A stretch of DNA of 49,462 nucleotides from an uncultured Clostridia bacterium (GTDB taxonomy: Bacteria; Bacillota; Clostridia; Christensenellales; Borkfalkiaceae). Each line of letters begins with the position of its first letter. The first letter of the stretch is position 1. The translations under genes were made by a program, and so were the position numbers. This document shows, piece after piece, positions 40,799 to 48,744 of this stretch. The stretch is from assembly GCA_944358655.1 (NCBI GenBank), contig CALVRO010000010.1, forward strand, positions 1 through 49,462, in the 5' to 3' direction. The notes beneath the pieces are model-generated. The model had not been told where the DNA came from, ran no database searches, and worked only from the letters and a program-made list of their open reading frames with translations.

Positions 40799-41980
40799 AT
40801 GAATTACCGCAAACTTTCGCTTGAAAAACACGCCGAGTGGAGGGGCAAGATAGAAACGGTCTGCCGCGTTCCCGTAGGCAGCCGCGACGACCTGTCCGTC
40901 GCCTACACCCCCGGCGTTGCCGAGCCCTGCATGGCCATACATAACGACGTTGAAAAGAGCTTCGAACTCACCCGCCGCTGGAACACCGTGCCCGTCATCA
41001 CCGACGGCACCGCCGTCCTCGGCCTCGGCGACATAGGCCCCGAGGCGGGCATGCCCGTAATGGAGGGCAAGTGTGCGCTCTTCAAGGCCTTCGGCGGCGT
41101 CGACGCCTACCCCATATGCATCCGCTCCAAGGACGTCGACGAGATAGTAAACACCATAAAGCTCATATCGGGCTCCTTCGGCGGAATAAATCTCGAGGAC
41201 ATCTCGGCACCGAGGTGCTTTGAAATAGAGCGGAGGCTCAAAGAGGAGTTAGACATCCCCGTCTTTCACGACGACCAGCACGGCACGGCCATAGTCGTCG
41301 CCGCCGCCCTGACAAACGCCTTGAAGCTCGCGGGCAAGCGCGGCGAGGATATAAAGGTGGTCGTCAACGGCGCGGGCGCGGCGGGCATATCCATAGCGCG
41401 GCTGCTGCTCACCTCGGGCGTAAAGGATATTGTAATGTGCGATAAATTCGGCGTCGTCTGCAAGGGAGATCCCCGCCTCAACGAGGCGCAGGCATCAATT
41501 TCCCTCGTCACCAATTTGGGAGAGCTCAGGGGCACGCTCGCCGACGCAATGCGCGGCGCCGACGTGTTCATAGGCGTTTCGGCCGCCCATGTGGTGACGG
41601 CGGAGATGGTTAAAAGCATGGCGTCCAAGTCCATACTGTTCACCATGGCCAACCCCGTTCCCGAGATCGAGCCCGACGAGGCCAAGGCGGCGGGCGCGTT
41701 CATTGTGGGCACGGGCTCCTCGCAGTACGCCAACCAGATAAACAACGTGCTCGTGTTCCCCGGCCTCTTCCGCGGCGCCCTCGACGTGCGCGCCACCGAC
41801 ATAAACGAGAGCATGATGCTGGCCGCGGCAAAGGGCATTGCCGACTACGTTCCCGCCGACAAGCTCTCGCGCGAGTACATACTTCCCTACGCCTACGACA
41901 GGGGCGCGCACGAGTGCGTGGCCAAGGCCGTGGCCGAGGCCGCGATAGCTTCGGGCGTTTCCAAGCTCTATAAAAAATAA
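40799..41980 (+). CDS. NAD(P)-dependent malic enzyme (malate to pyruvate)
   Basis: 393 residues, the size of the short bacterial malic enzymes. N-terminal malic domain: [28 protein letters not shown], and the metal and catalytic block [12 protein letters not shown]...[13 protein letters not shown]-binding domain with GAGAAG. It decarboxylates malate to pyruvate and CO2 with NAD or NADP; the coenzyme cannot be fixed by eye. Single-gene unit with its own promoter. Confidence 0.96.
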   Translation: MNYRKLSLEKHAEWRGKIETVCRVPVGSRDDLSVAYTPGVAEPCMAIHNDVEKSFELTRRWNTVPVITDGTAVLGLGDIGPEAGMPVMEGKCALFKAFGGVDAYPICIRSKDVDEIVNTIKLISGSFGGINLEDISAPRCFEIERRLKEELDIPVFHDDQHGTAIVVAAALTNALKLAGKRGEDIKVVVNGAGAAGISIARLLLTSGVKDIVMCDKFGVVCKGDPRLNEAQASISLVTNLGELRGTLADAMRGADVFIGVSAAHVVTAEMVKSMASKSILFTMANPVPEIEPDEAKAAGAFIVGTGSSQYANQINNVLVFPGLFRGALDVRATDINESMMLAAAKGIADYVPADKLSREYILPYAYDRGAHECVAKAVAEAAIASGVSKLYKK

Positions 41981-41999
41981 ATTGTCGGCGATATTATGT

Positions 42000-42031
42000 G
42001 CGGCGGGCGGAGCATAAGCTCCGCCCGCCGC
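42000..42031. terminator. GC hairpin after malic enzyme
   Basis: A 14-bp stem (42000-42013 with 42018-42031), loop ATAA. No T tail; possibly an mRNA 3'-end protecting hairpin. Confidence 0.5.
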
Positions 42032-42071
42032 GCCGCACATACCGTCCGATATAAACAATATCAATAGCTTT

Positions 42072-42116
42072 GCGGCCGCCGCAGGCAATTTGCCTGCGGC
42101 GGCCGCTCTTTTTTTC
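42072..42116. terminator. Bidirectional terminator
   Basis: A 17-bp stem (42072-42088 with 42090-42106) followed by TCTTTTTTT on the plus strand. It ends the malic enzyme gene and lies just beyond the stop of the minus-strand gene at 42130. Confidence 0.88.
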
Positions 42117-42129
42117 GTTCAAAGTTGCA

Positions 42130-43449
42130 TCAAGAGTACAGCCCGTCGTCGCCGCCCTTTCTGCGTGCGCGCGGCTTGTCCTTGCGCGTCAGGTAGAAGG
42201 CCACATATCCTATGGCTATCAGCACAAGCAGTACTATCAGCAGCACTATCACCACCGTCAGCGTGTCGTCGCCGTACTCAAAGTTGTCGGTGCCCGTCGT
42301 CTGGCCCTCCTCCTTTTCGGCGGAGAAGGTGTAGGGGGTGAGCATGCCCGCCGCGGCGTAGCCCGTCACGGTGGCGCCGTCCGCCTCGTATGTCACGCGG
42401 TAGAAAACGTCGTCCGACCAGCTCAGCGCAAACTTGCCTTCAACGGTCATCTTTGTGCCCGCTTTTATCTCGGCTATCTGCGTTGCCCCGCACATATACG
42501 GCCGCGAATACAGGTGCGTGTCCTCTCTCGCCAGCGCGCCCTCCATGTCGGCGGAGGGGGGAGAGTAGTCGGTCTGTTCAAGCGAAGCCGTCAGGGTGAG
42601 GTAGGCTCGGTTGAGCCCGTCGCTCCCCTTCATAACTATTATCGTGGCGTTGCCCGTCTCGGCTATGGCCAGCGCCGAGCGCACGTCGGTAATTTTAATA
42701 GTGCCCAGCGCCGTGAACTTCTCTCCCACCGCGCTCAGGTCTATTTCGGTGGCGTACACGTCGCCCCCCGCAATGCTGTCGGCGCTGAATGCCACCGTCT
42801 TTACCGTGTAGTCGCCTGCAAGCTTTTGCGCGGCGTCGCCCGTAAAAATGTTGTGCGTGGCCGAAAAATCGGTGTATTCGGCGGGCTGAACGACGGGCGT
42901 CACGCCGTCGAGCATGTACACCTCGCCGCCGTGCATGACATACGCCTTCCCGTCGTACATTTTGAGGCGGGAGGCGCCCTCCTCAAAGATGGTGACGGGC
43001 ATGTTGTCCTCGTCTATGGCGTATAGATACCCTTTGCCGACGCTCAGCTTGAGTTCGTAGCCGTCGGCCACGGCCTCGTCGCTCTCTTCAAACTCAAATT
43101 CGGCGGGAGCGAGCGAGGGGTAGGCTATCGTCTCGCCGCCCGCAAGGCCTATATACAGGTTGCCCTCGGCGTCGTACTCTATGTCGTCTATCTGATTGCC
43201 GCAGTCGGTGCGGGTCAGCTGGGCGTCGCCGTTGGCGTCGGGCGCTATAACGTAGAGGACGGTGCTGTCGGCATACGCCCGCTCGTCCTTCTGCGGACAG
43301 AGCGCGTAGTCGGCCAGCTTGGCAAACTGCAGCTTACTCACAAAACTTTCGGGGTACGCGCACTCGCCTTGTTCGGCCGCCGCCGTGTATGCGGGCGCCG
43401 CGCTCATCAGCGTAAGCAGCGCCGTTGTAAGGGCTAAAAGTTTTTTCAC
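42130..43449 (-). CDS. Secreted repeat-type beta protein with C-terminal membrane anchor
   Basis: 439 residues from a GTG. Signal peptide (MKKLLALTTALLTLMSAAPAYTAAA). Beta-rich body with short repeated strands (GNLYIGLAGGETIAYP, GKAYVMHGGEVYML), suggesting a propeller-like fold, and a small SH3-like part near 310-370. C-terminal span (VVIVLLIVLLVLIAIGYVAFYL) and a basic cytosolic tail (RKDKPRARRKGG). No enzyme motif. The gene at 44126 encodes a shorter protein of the same design. It has no Shine-Dalgarno at normal distance; see promoter. Confidence 0.83.
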   Translation of the reverse strand: MKKLLALTTALLTLMSAAPAYTAAAEQGECAYPESFVSKLQFAKLADYALCPQKDERAYADSTVLYVIAPDANGDAQLTRTDCGNQIDDIEYDAEGNLYIGLAGGETIAYPSLAPAEFEFEESDEAVADGYELKLSVGKGYLYAIDEDNMPVTIFEEGASRLKMYDGKAYVMHGGEVYMLDGVTPVVQPAEYTDFSATHNIFTGDAAQKLAGDYTVKTVAFSADSIAGGDVYATEIDLSAVGEKFTALGTIKITDVRSALAIAETGNATIIVMKGSDGLNRAYLTLTASLEQTDYSPPSADMEGALAREDTHLYSRPYMCGATQIAEIKAGTKMTVEGKFALSWSDDVFYRVTYEADGATVTGYAAAGMLTPYTFSAEKEEGQTTGTDNFEYGDDTLTVVIVLLIVLLVLIAIGYVAFYLTRKDKPRARRKGGDDGLYS

Positions 43450-43455
43450 GATAAA

Positions 43456-43484
43456 ATTATACCACCTTTTATATATATTGTAAA
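43456..43484 (-). promoter_or_regulatory. Promoter placing the RNA start at the GTG
   Basis: Minus strand TTTACA (complement of 43479-43484), 17 bp, TATAAT (complement of 43456-43461). Six bases after the -10 comes the GTG, so the transcript is probably leaderless. Confidence 0.65.
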
Positions 43485-43728
43485 GTTTTTGCGCGCAAAA
43501 GCTTCCTGCCCTCCACGCAATTTTTGCCCGTCGCCCTCCCCGTCACTGCCCCCGCGCTTCCCCCTGTCAATAAAAAACGCCGCCGGGCACAACAATTTTG
43601 CCGAAAAAATTTACTTTTATTTTTTAAAAGTGAACTTTTTGTCAGGATATATGTATTATAATATCATCACAAACAAATGTTCGTTTTCTTGTGCGGGGGA
43701 ATTGTTTCCGGCCGCGCGGGGGAGAGAT

Positions 43729-44121
43729 ATGAATAGCAAGACGCTTTTAAAATTTTATTTCGGGGCGGAGGGCCTCAACAAGCTTTTAGACGGCATGATA
43801 CTGCGCGCAGCCTGCGCCTCGGCATTCGCGCCCGCCCAAAGTTCGGCCGAGAGGGTGGCGGCGCTCGTGGGGGCCAAGGCCGAGCTGGCCTCGCTCTGGG
43901 GGCATATCGACGGCGTTTTAAAGGGCTTTTGCCGCGAGGACGTCGCCGTGCTCAAAAGGTACTGCCGCATGAAGAGGGGGTACGCCGTCCTGCCCGACCC
44001 CGAGCGTAACCTTATCAGAAGGGTGGCCGTGCGCTTCCGCCGCCGCCTCGGCGGCGCGCTCTTTAAGTCGGCGGGGGCGGACATACTCAAAAGGTACGTC
44101 GTCCTCCTCGGCGGAAGGTAA
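43729..44121 (+). CDS. Small basic helical protein, possibly phage-type
   Basis: 130 residues from the ATG with GGGGGAGAG upstream; the frame is open further upstream but without a start signal. Helical, basic C-terminus (IRRVAVRFRRRLGG). The sequence VLKRYCRMKRGY...NLIRRVAVRFRRRL slightly recalls RinA/ArpU-like regulators that precede terminase genes; terminase begins 700 bp on, but a minus-strand gene lies between. A TATAAT at 43657-43662 may be its -10. Assignment uncertain. Confidence 0.55.
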   Translation: MNSKTLLKFYFGAEGLNKLLDGMILRAACASAFAPAQSSAERVAALVGAKAELASLWGHIDGVLKGFCREDVAVLKRYCRMKRGYAVLPDPERNLIRRVAVRFRRRLGGALFKSAGADILKRYVVLLGGR

Positions 44122-44125
44122 CAAT

Positions 44126-44764
44126 TTATTCCCGCCTCTTTTTGGAGGAGGAGAGGTAGATAAGTATCATCACAACGGCGGCAAGCACAACTATCAGCAC
44201 GGCCGCCGCGGCGGCGCCCCCGCCGCCGCCCTCCTCATTTTCTTCCTCCCTGTCGGAGGGCAGCTCGTTTAAGGGGTAGTCGCCGCCCGTGCCCTCTATG
44301 TAGCCGAAGTTCCCGCCGCACAGCACATAGGAGTAGGCCGTCGCGCCCGAGTAGTATGTGCCGTAAAAGGCGGCCTGCATCTCTATCTCGTCGAGGGCGG
44401 GGAGGGAGGGGTCGCTCTCCCCCGCCGTGTAGACGACGGTTATGCTCTTGAAGAGATATGTGGCGGGCGGCGGGTCGTCGACGAGCACAAAGTCGCTCTT
44501 GAGCACATATCCGTACACAGCGCGGTATATGCCCTCGTCCTCGGCGTAGCGGGCGTAGTACCACTGCCCGTCGTCGCGCACCACGCTCACGCAGTAGGTG
44601 TACGGCACGGCGAACAGCGAGGTGCTCTCGTCCTTGTCCTCGAAGAAATACGCCGTGCGGCTGACGGCCTGGGCGTAGCTTTGGCCGTCGGCGCGGGCGG
44701 CGGGCGCGCCGCCCGCGCCCGATATGAACGCCGCGCAAATTATTATAAATAATAATTTTTTCAT
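44126..44764 (-). CDS. Secreted protein with C-terminal membrane anchor
   Basis: 212 residues. Signal peptide (MKKLLFIIICAAFISGAGGAPAARA), an SH3-like beta domain (residues 30-90), a second beta part, a Glu/Gly-rich linker (EEENEEGGGGG) and a C-terminal span (AAAAVLIVVLAAVVMILIYL) with a SSSKKRRE tail. Same design as the longer protein at 42130-43449. On the minus strand TATAAT lies 8 bp before the ATG (complement of 44773-44778), so this message too may lack a leader. Function unknown. Confidence 0.78.
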   Translation of the reverse strand: MKKLLFIIICAAFISGAGGAPAARADGQSYAQAVSRTAYFFEDKDESTSLFAVPYTYCVSVVRDDGQWYYARYAEDEGIYRAVYGYVLKSDFVLVDDPPPATYLFKSITVVYTAGESDPSLPALDEIEMQAAFYGTYYSGATAYSYVLCGGNFGYIEGTGGDYPLNELPSDREEENEEGGGGGAAAAAVLIVVLAAVVMILIYLSSSKKRRE

Positions 44765-44823
44765 ACTTGTTGATTATACCCCGCCGCGCGGCGGGAAATG
44801 TGGGAGATTTTGTAAAATAATGT

Positions 44824-46269
44824 ATGACTGAGCAGGAAATCATAGCGGCCATTGCGCGCATAGACGCCGTTGTCGCCGCCAGAAAGAGGGACAACAAACT
44901 TGCCGCATACAACGCGGGCAAAAAGAAGCACAAAAAGCAGCTGGCCTTTCACCGCTGCAAAAAGCGCAACCGCTGGGTGTTCGGCGGCAACCGCTCGGGC
45001 AAGACGGAGTGCGGCGCCGTGGAGGCCATATGGCTGGCGCGCGGCATACACCCCTACCGCAAAAACAAACGGGACGTGTTCGGCTGGGTGGTCTCCCTCT
45101 CCCAGCAGGTACAGCGCGATGTGGCGCAGAGCAAGATACTGTATTATCTGCCCAGGAGCTGGATAGCCGACATCACCATGCTCTCGGGCCGCAGGGACAG
45201 CCCGTCGGGCGGGGTCATCGACCAGATAAAGATAAAAAACGTGTTCGGCGGCATATCGACAATAGGCTTCAAAAGCTGCGACCAGGGCAGGGAAAAGTTT
45301 CAGGGCAGCTCGCTCGACTTCGTGTGGTTCGACGAGGAGCCGCCCAAGGACGTCTACGAGGAGTGCGTTATGCGCGTCATGGACAGGCGGGGGGATATCT
45401 TCGGCACCATGACTCCCCTCAAGGGCATGACCTTCATCTACAACGAAATTTTCCTCAACCGCAAAAACAACCCCGAGGTGTGGAGCGAGTTCATGTGCTG
45501 GGAGGACAATCCCTTTCTCTCCAGGGCCGAAATAGCGCTCATGGAGAGCACGCTCGACTCCTCCGCCCTCGACAGCCGCCGATACGGCAAGTTCTCCTCG
45601 GCGGAGGGCCTCGTCTATCCCGAGTTCGATCTCTCCGTCCACGTCATCCCCCCTTTCGCCCTTCCAAAGGAGTGGCAGGATACGATCTCCATCGACCCCG
45701 GCCTCAACAATCCGCTGTCCGCCCACTGGTACGCCACCGACTGGGACGGCAACGTCTACGTCGTCGCCGAGCACTTCGCTGCCGGGCACGACGTGGCGTG
45801 GCACGCGCGTTGCATAAGGGATATATCGGCCTCTTTGGGCTGGAAGTGCGATCCCAAGGGCAGGTATTCGGCCCTCATCGACTCGGCGGCCTCGCAGCGC
45901 ACCCTCGCCTCCTCCAAGAGCGTGGCCGAGCTGTTCTGCGAGGAGGGCATAATGGTCAACACCAAGGTCGACAAGGACGTGTTCGCAGGCATCTGCCGCG
46001 TCAAGGAATACCTCGCGCGGGGCAACGGCAAGCCGGATATCTTTATATTCGAAGGCTGCAAAAACCTCATCGAGGAGTTCCTCACCTATTCGTGGGGGGA
46101 GGGCGACAGGCCGAGAAAGGTCGACGACCACTGCCTCGACGAGTGCCGCTACTACATCATGAGCCGACCCCGCCCCGCCGCGCGCGCCCAACCCTCGCCC
46201 GTCGCCGCCGACAAGCTCAGAAGGCTCAAAAAGCTTGCAAGGGGAAGGGCGGGCAAAAATACATATTAA
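44824..46269 (+). CDS. Phage terminase large subunit
   Basis: 481 residues. ATPase domain with Walker A GGNRSGKT (54-61) and Walker B FVWFDEE (Asp170, Glu171); nuclease domain with Asp291 (SIDPGLN), Asp353 (LIDSAAS) and acidic VDDHCLDE (434-440), the RNase H-like triad. It cuts and pumps phage DNA into procapsids. All key residues are intact. GC-rich like the host, unlike the satellite element. No clear ribosome site near the ATG. First gene of a packaging cluster. Confidence 0.93.
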   Translation: MTEQEIIAAIARIDAVVAARKRDNKLAAYNAGKKKHKKQLAFHRCKKRNRWVFGGNRSGKTECGAVEAIWLARGIHPYRKNKRDVFGWVVSLSQQVQRDVAQSKILYYLPRSWIADITMLSGRRDSPSGGVIDQIKIKNVFGGISTIGFKSCDQGREKFQGSSLDFVWFDEEPPKDVYEECVMRVMDRRGDIFGTMTPLKGMTFIYNEIFLNRKNNPEVWSEFMCWEDNPFLSRAEIALMESTLDSSALDSRRYGKFSSAEGLVYPEFDLSVHVIPPFALPKEWQDTISIDPGLNNPLSAHWYATDWDGNVYVVAEHFAAGHDVAWHARCIRDISASLGWKCDPKGRYSALIDSAASQRTLASSKSVAELFCEEGIMVNTKVDKDVFAGICRVKEYLARGNGKPDIFIFEGCKNLIEEFLTYSWGEGDRPRKVDDHCLDECRYYIMSRPRPAARAQPSPVAADKLRRLKKLARGRAGKNTY

Positions 46270-46286
46270 AGGAGGTTTTTCGGGCC

Positions 46287-46568
46287 ATGGAAAGGGACGA
46301 CAGTCTGGAGCAGGCGCTAAAGAAATGCGCGGTGGGCTTCGACGTGGGCGAGACGGTGGAGGAGTTCGCCGTGCAGGACGGCGAGCTCAAACTCGTCAAG
46401 CGCAAGGTGACGCGGCGGGACATCCCGCCCGACATAAAGGCCGTAAAAATGCTGCTCGACGGCAGGCGGGACGAGGACGACCTCTCCGACGAGGAACTCG
46501 CCGCCGAGCGGCAGAGGCTGGTGGACATGCTTGCCGGCAATAATTTTTTAAAGGAGGAAAAAAGTTGA
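46287..46568 (+). CDS. Small protein between terminase and portal
   Basis: 93 residues from the ATG with AAAGGAGG upstream; the longer open frame runs in the shadow of the terminase. Charged, helical, no recognised domain (ELKLVKRKVTRRDIPPDIKAVKMLLDG). Such short proteins are common between terL and portal in Bacillota phages. It ends in a TTGA overlap with the portal gene, which starts with TTG. Confidence 0.75.
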   Translation: MERDDSLEQALKKCAVGFDVGETVEEFAVQDGELKLVKRKVTRRDIPPDIKAVKMLLDGRRDEDDLSDEELAAERQRLVDMLAGNNFLKEEKS

Positions 46569-48271
46569 TAAATACCCAACAGACAAACAGGGACGCCGAG
46601 CGCGACCTCGCCCGCGAGGTGTCGGCCGATCTGGCGGCCAGACAGGAGGAGCGCCGCCCGCTCGAGCGGGGCTGGCAGCTCAACATGAACTTTCTGAGCG
46701 GCAACCAGTACTGCGACGTAAACGCCCTCGGCGAGATAGAGGAGGACGCGCCGCCCTTCTTCTGGCAGACGAGGCGGGTGTTCAACTACATAGCGCCCGC
46801 CGTCGACATGCGCTGCGCCAAGCTCGCCCGCATCCGCCCGAGGCTGGCCGTCAGGCCGCTGTCGGACGGCGAGGACGACGTCCGCGCGGCAAACCTCTCT
46901 TCGGAGGTGCTGTCCGCCGTGGCCGAGAGCTGCGACCTCGACGACTGCCTCACCCGCGGCACCGTGTGGTCGGAGACGTGCGGCACGGCCTTCTACAAGG
47001 TGGTGTGGGACAACAGCGCGGGCAGCCGCATAGCCGAGGACGACGAGGGCGCCGTGTACGACGGCGGCGCGAGGATAACCCCGCTTTCGCCCTTCGAGAT
47101 CTACCCCGCCTGCCTTTCGGAGAGCAGCATAGAGGCCCAGCCCAGCATAATCCATGCCCGCGCCGTGTCGGTGGAGGACATACGCCTCGCCTACGGCGTA
47201 GAGCTGGCGGGCAGGGACATAGACGAATTTTCGCTCTCGCCCTATTCGGCCGCCGCGCACTCGGTCACGCGCACTTCGCCCGTCAAGGCCGTGCGCCATG
47301 GCTACGAAATAGTCATCGAGCGCTACGAGCGCCCCACCGCCGACCGCCCCGAGGGCAGGCTGATAATAGTGGCGGGGGAGGAGGTGCTCTTCGACGGTCC
47401 CCTGCCCTACAAAAACGGCCCCGACGGCACGCGCGGGTATCCCTTCGTCAGGCAGACCTGTCTGCCCCTCGCGGGTGGCTTCTTCGGCGGCAGCATAGTC
47501 GACAGGCTCATTCCCGTCCAGCGCGCCTACAACGCCGTAAAGAACCGCAAGCACGAATTTTTAAACAGGATATCCATGGGCACCATAGCCGTCGAGGACG
47601 GCTCGGTGGATACCGACGAGCTGGCCGAGGACGGCCTCGCGCCGGGCAGGATACTCGTCTACCGCCAAGGGGGAACGCCGCCCGCAATGCTCACTCTGGG
47701 CTCGGTGCCCGCCGAATTTTCCGAGGAGGAGGACAGGCTGTCCGACGAATTCGCCCGCATCTCTGGCGTGGGGGAGATAGCCCAGAACGGCAACTCCTTC
47801 AACACCGTCACTTCGGCCACGGGGCTGCAGCTGCTCATCGAGCAGGACGAGATGAGGCTGAGCGTGTCCTACGAGCAGATAAAATCGGCCGTCCGCGCCA
47901 TAGGCAGGCACATATTGCGCCTCTACCGCCAGTTCACGCCCGCCGTCAGGGTAATGCGCGGCAGCGGGGGCGGCATGCTCGCCTTCTCTGCCGGCGACCT
48001 GTCCTTCGGCGACGTCATTTTGGAGGCCGACAGCGAGCTCAACCTCTCGCCCGCCCAGCGCAGGACGGTGGTCTACGAGCTCGTGTCAGGCGGGCTTTTA
48101 AGCGGCGACGACGGAAAGATATCGGCACGGGTAAAGAGCAAACTTTTAAGTTTTCTGGGCTTCAACGCCCTCGCCGCCGAGGTCGGCGGCGAGGGCGGGC
48201 AGGGCGCGCAAGGCGCAGGCAAAAATGAGCCAAAAAGCGCCGAAGGGCCCGCACTATCATCAAACCAATAA
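46565..48271 (+). CDS. Phage portal protein
   Basis: 568 residues from a TTG start coupled to the previous gene, with AAAGGAGGAA upstream. Typical portal features: NRDAERDLAREVSADL start, RRVFNYIAPAVDMR, long central beta part (CYGT-like KVVWDNSAG, RPEGRLIIVAGEEVLFDG), the clip-to-stem helices (GGSIVDRLIPVQRAYNAVKNRKHEFLNR) and the tunnel-loop region with the EEEDRLSDEFARISGV helix. Forms the 12-subunit ring through which DNA enters the capsid. Consistent with the terminase before it. Confidence 0.88.
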   Translation: MINTQQTNRDAERDLAREVSADLAARQEERRPLERGWQLNMNFLSGNQYCDVNALGEIEEDAPPFFWQTRRVFNYIAPAVDMRCAKLARIRPRLAVRPLSDGEDDVRAANLSSEVLSAVAESCDLDDCLTRGTVWSETCGTAFYKVVWDNSAGSRIAEDDEGAVYDGGARITPLSPFEIYPACLSESSIEAQPSIIHARAVSVEDIRLAYGVELAGRDIDEFSLSPYSAAAHSVTRTSPVKAVRHGYEIVIERYERPTADRPEGRLIIVAGEEVLFDGPLPYKNGPDGTRGYPFVRQTCLPLAGGFFGGSIVDRLIPVQRAYNAVKNRKHEFLNRISMGTIAVEDGSVDTDELAEDGLAPGRILVYRQGGTPPAMLTLGSVPAEFSEEEDRLSDEFARISGVGEIAQNGNSFNTVTSATGLQLLIEQDEMRLSVSYEQIKSAVRAIGRHILRLYRQFTPAVRVMRGSGGGMLAFSAGDLSFGDVILEADSELNLSPAQRRTVVYELVSGGLLSGDDGKISARVKSKLLSFLGFNALAAEVGGEGGQGAQGAGKNEPKSAEGPALSSNQ

Positions 48272-48291
48272 AATTTTCGGAGGTATAAAAA

Positions 48292-48744
48292 ATGGATAAC
48301 ACCACAATTTCAGGCCCGGTCACGGCAGACCCCGCGCAGGCGGACGACAAAATGCAAGCTGCGGCGGTGGCGGGCAAGTTCAAAAGCGTGGATGCCCTCG
48401 CGGAGGCCTACTCCAATCTCGAGGCCGAGTTCACCCGACGCAGCCAGCGCCTCAGGGAGTTGGAGAGAGCGGTAAAGGAGGCGGGGCCCGCGCAGGACGC
48501 GGCAAGCCCTCAGCCTTCCCCGCAGCCTTCCGAACCTTCCGGCGCGCCCTTGTCCGCCGCGGCAGAACCCGACGAGGAAGTCAAGGCAAGGATAATTGCC
48601 GAGTACCTCGCCGCCGCTGCGAAAAACAAAAGCGTGCCCATCATCACGGGCGGCGTAAATGTCGCCGCTCAGCGCCGTACGCCCTCAACCGTCCGCGAGG
48701 CGGGCGAGCTCGCACGGCAGTTTTTAAGGGGCGGCAGAACTTAA
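48292..48744 (+). CDS. Scaffold-like capsid assembly protein
   Basis: 150 residues. KFKSVDALAEAYSNLEAEFTRR (about 30-50) is the short block that opens many phage scaffold proteins; a Pro/Ser/Ala-rich linker follows and then a helix (EEVKARIIAEYLAAAAKN). GGAGG upstream. Scaffold genes are normally followed by the major capsid gene; here 718 bp of non-coding repeats follow to the end of the window. Confidence 0.72.
   Translation: MDNTTISGPVTADPAQADDKMQAAAVAGKFKSVDALAEAYSNLEAEFTRRSQRLRELERAVKEAGPAQDAASPQPSPQPSEPSGAPLSAAAEPDEEVKARIIAEYLAAAAKNKSVPIITGGVNVAAQRRTPSTVREAGELARQFLRGGRT

Noticed and set aside
44809-44823. Leaderless promoter for the terminase (TAAAAT a few bases before the ATG)
   Set aside because: No -35-like sequence at the right distance and a weak -10; chance match in an AT-rich gap.
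44761-46191. 476-residue minus-strand frame across the terminase
   Set aside because: The plus strand encodes a terminase with all catalytic residues; the minus frame is its mirror.
46226-47554. 442-residue minus-strand frame across the portal gene
   Set aside because: Shadow of the portal gene; the last part turns into Ser-rich nonsense.
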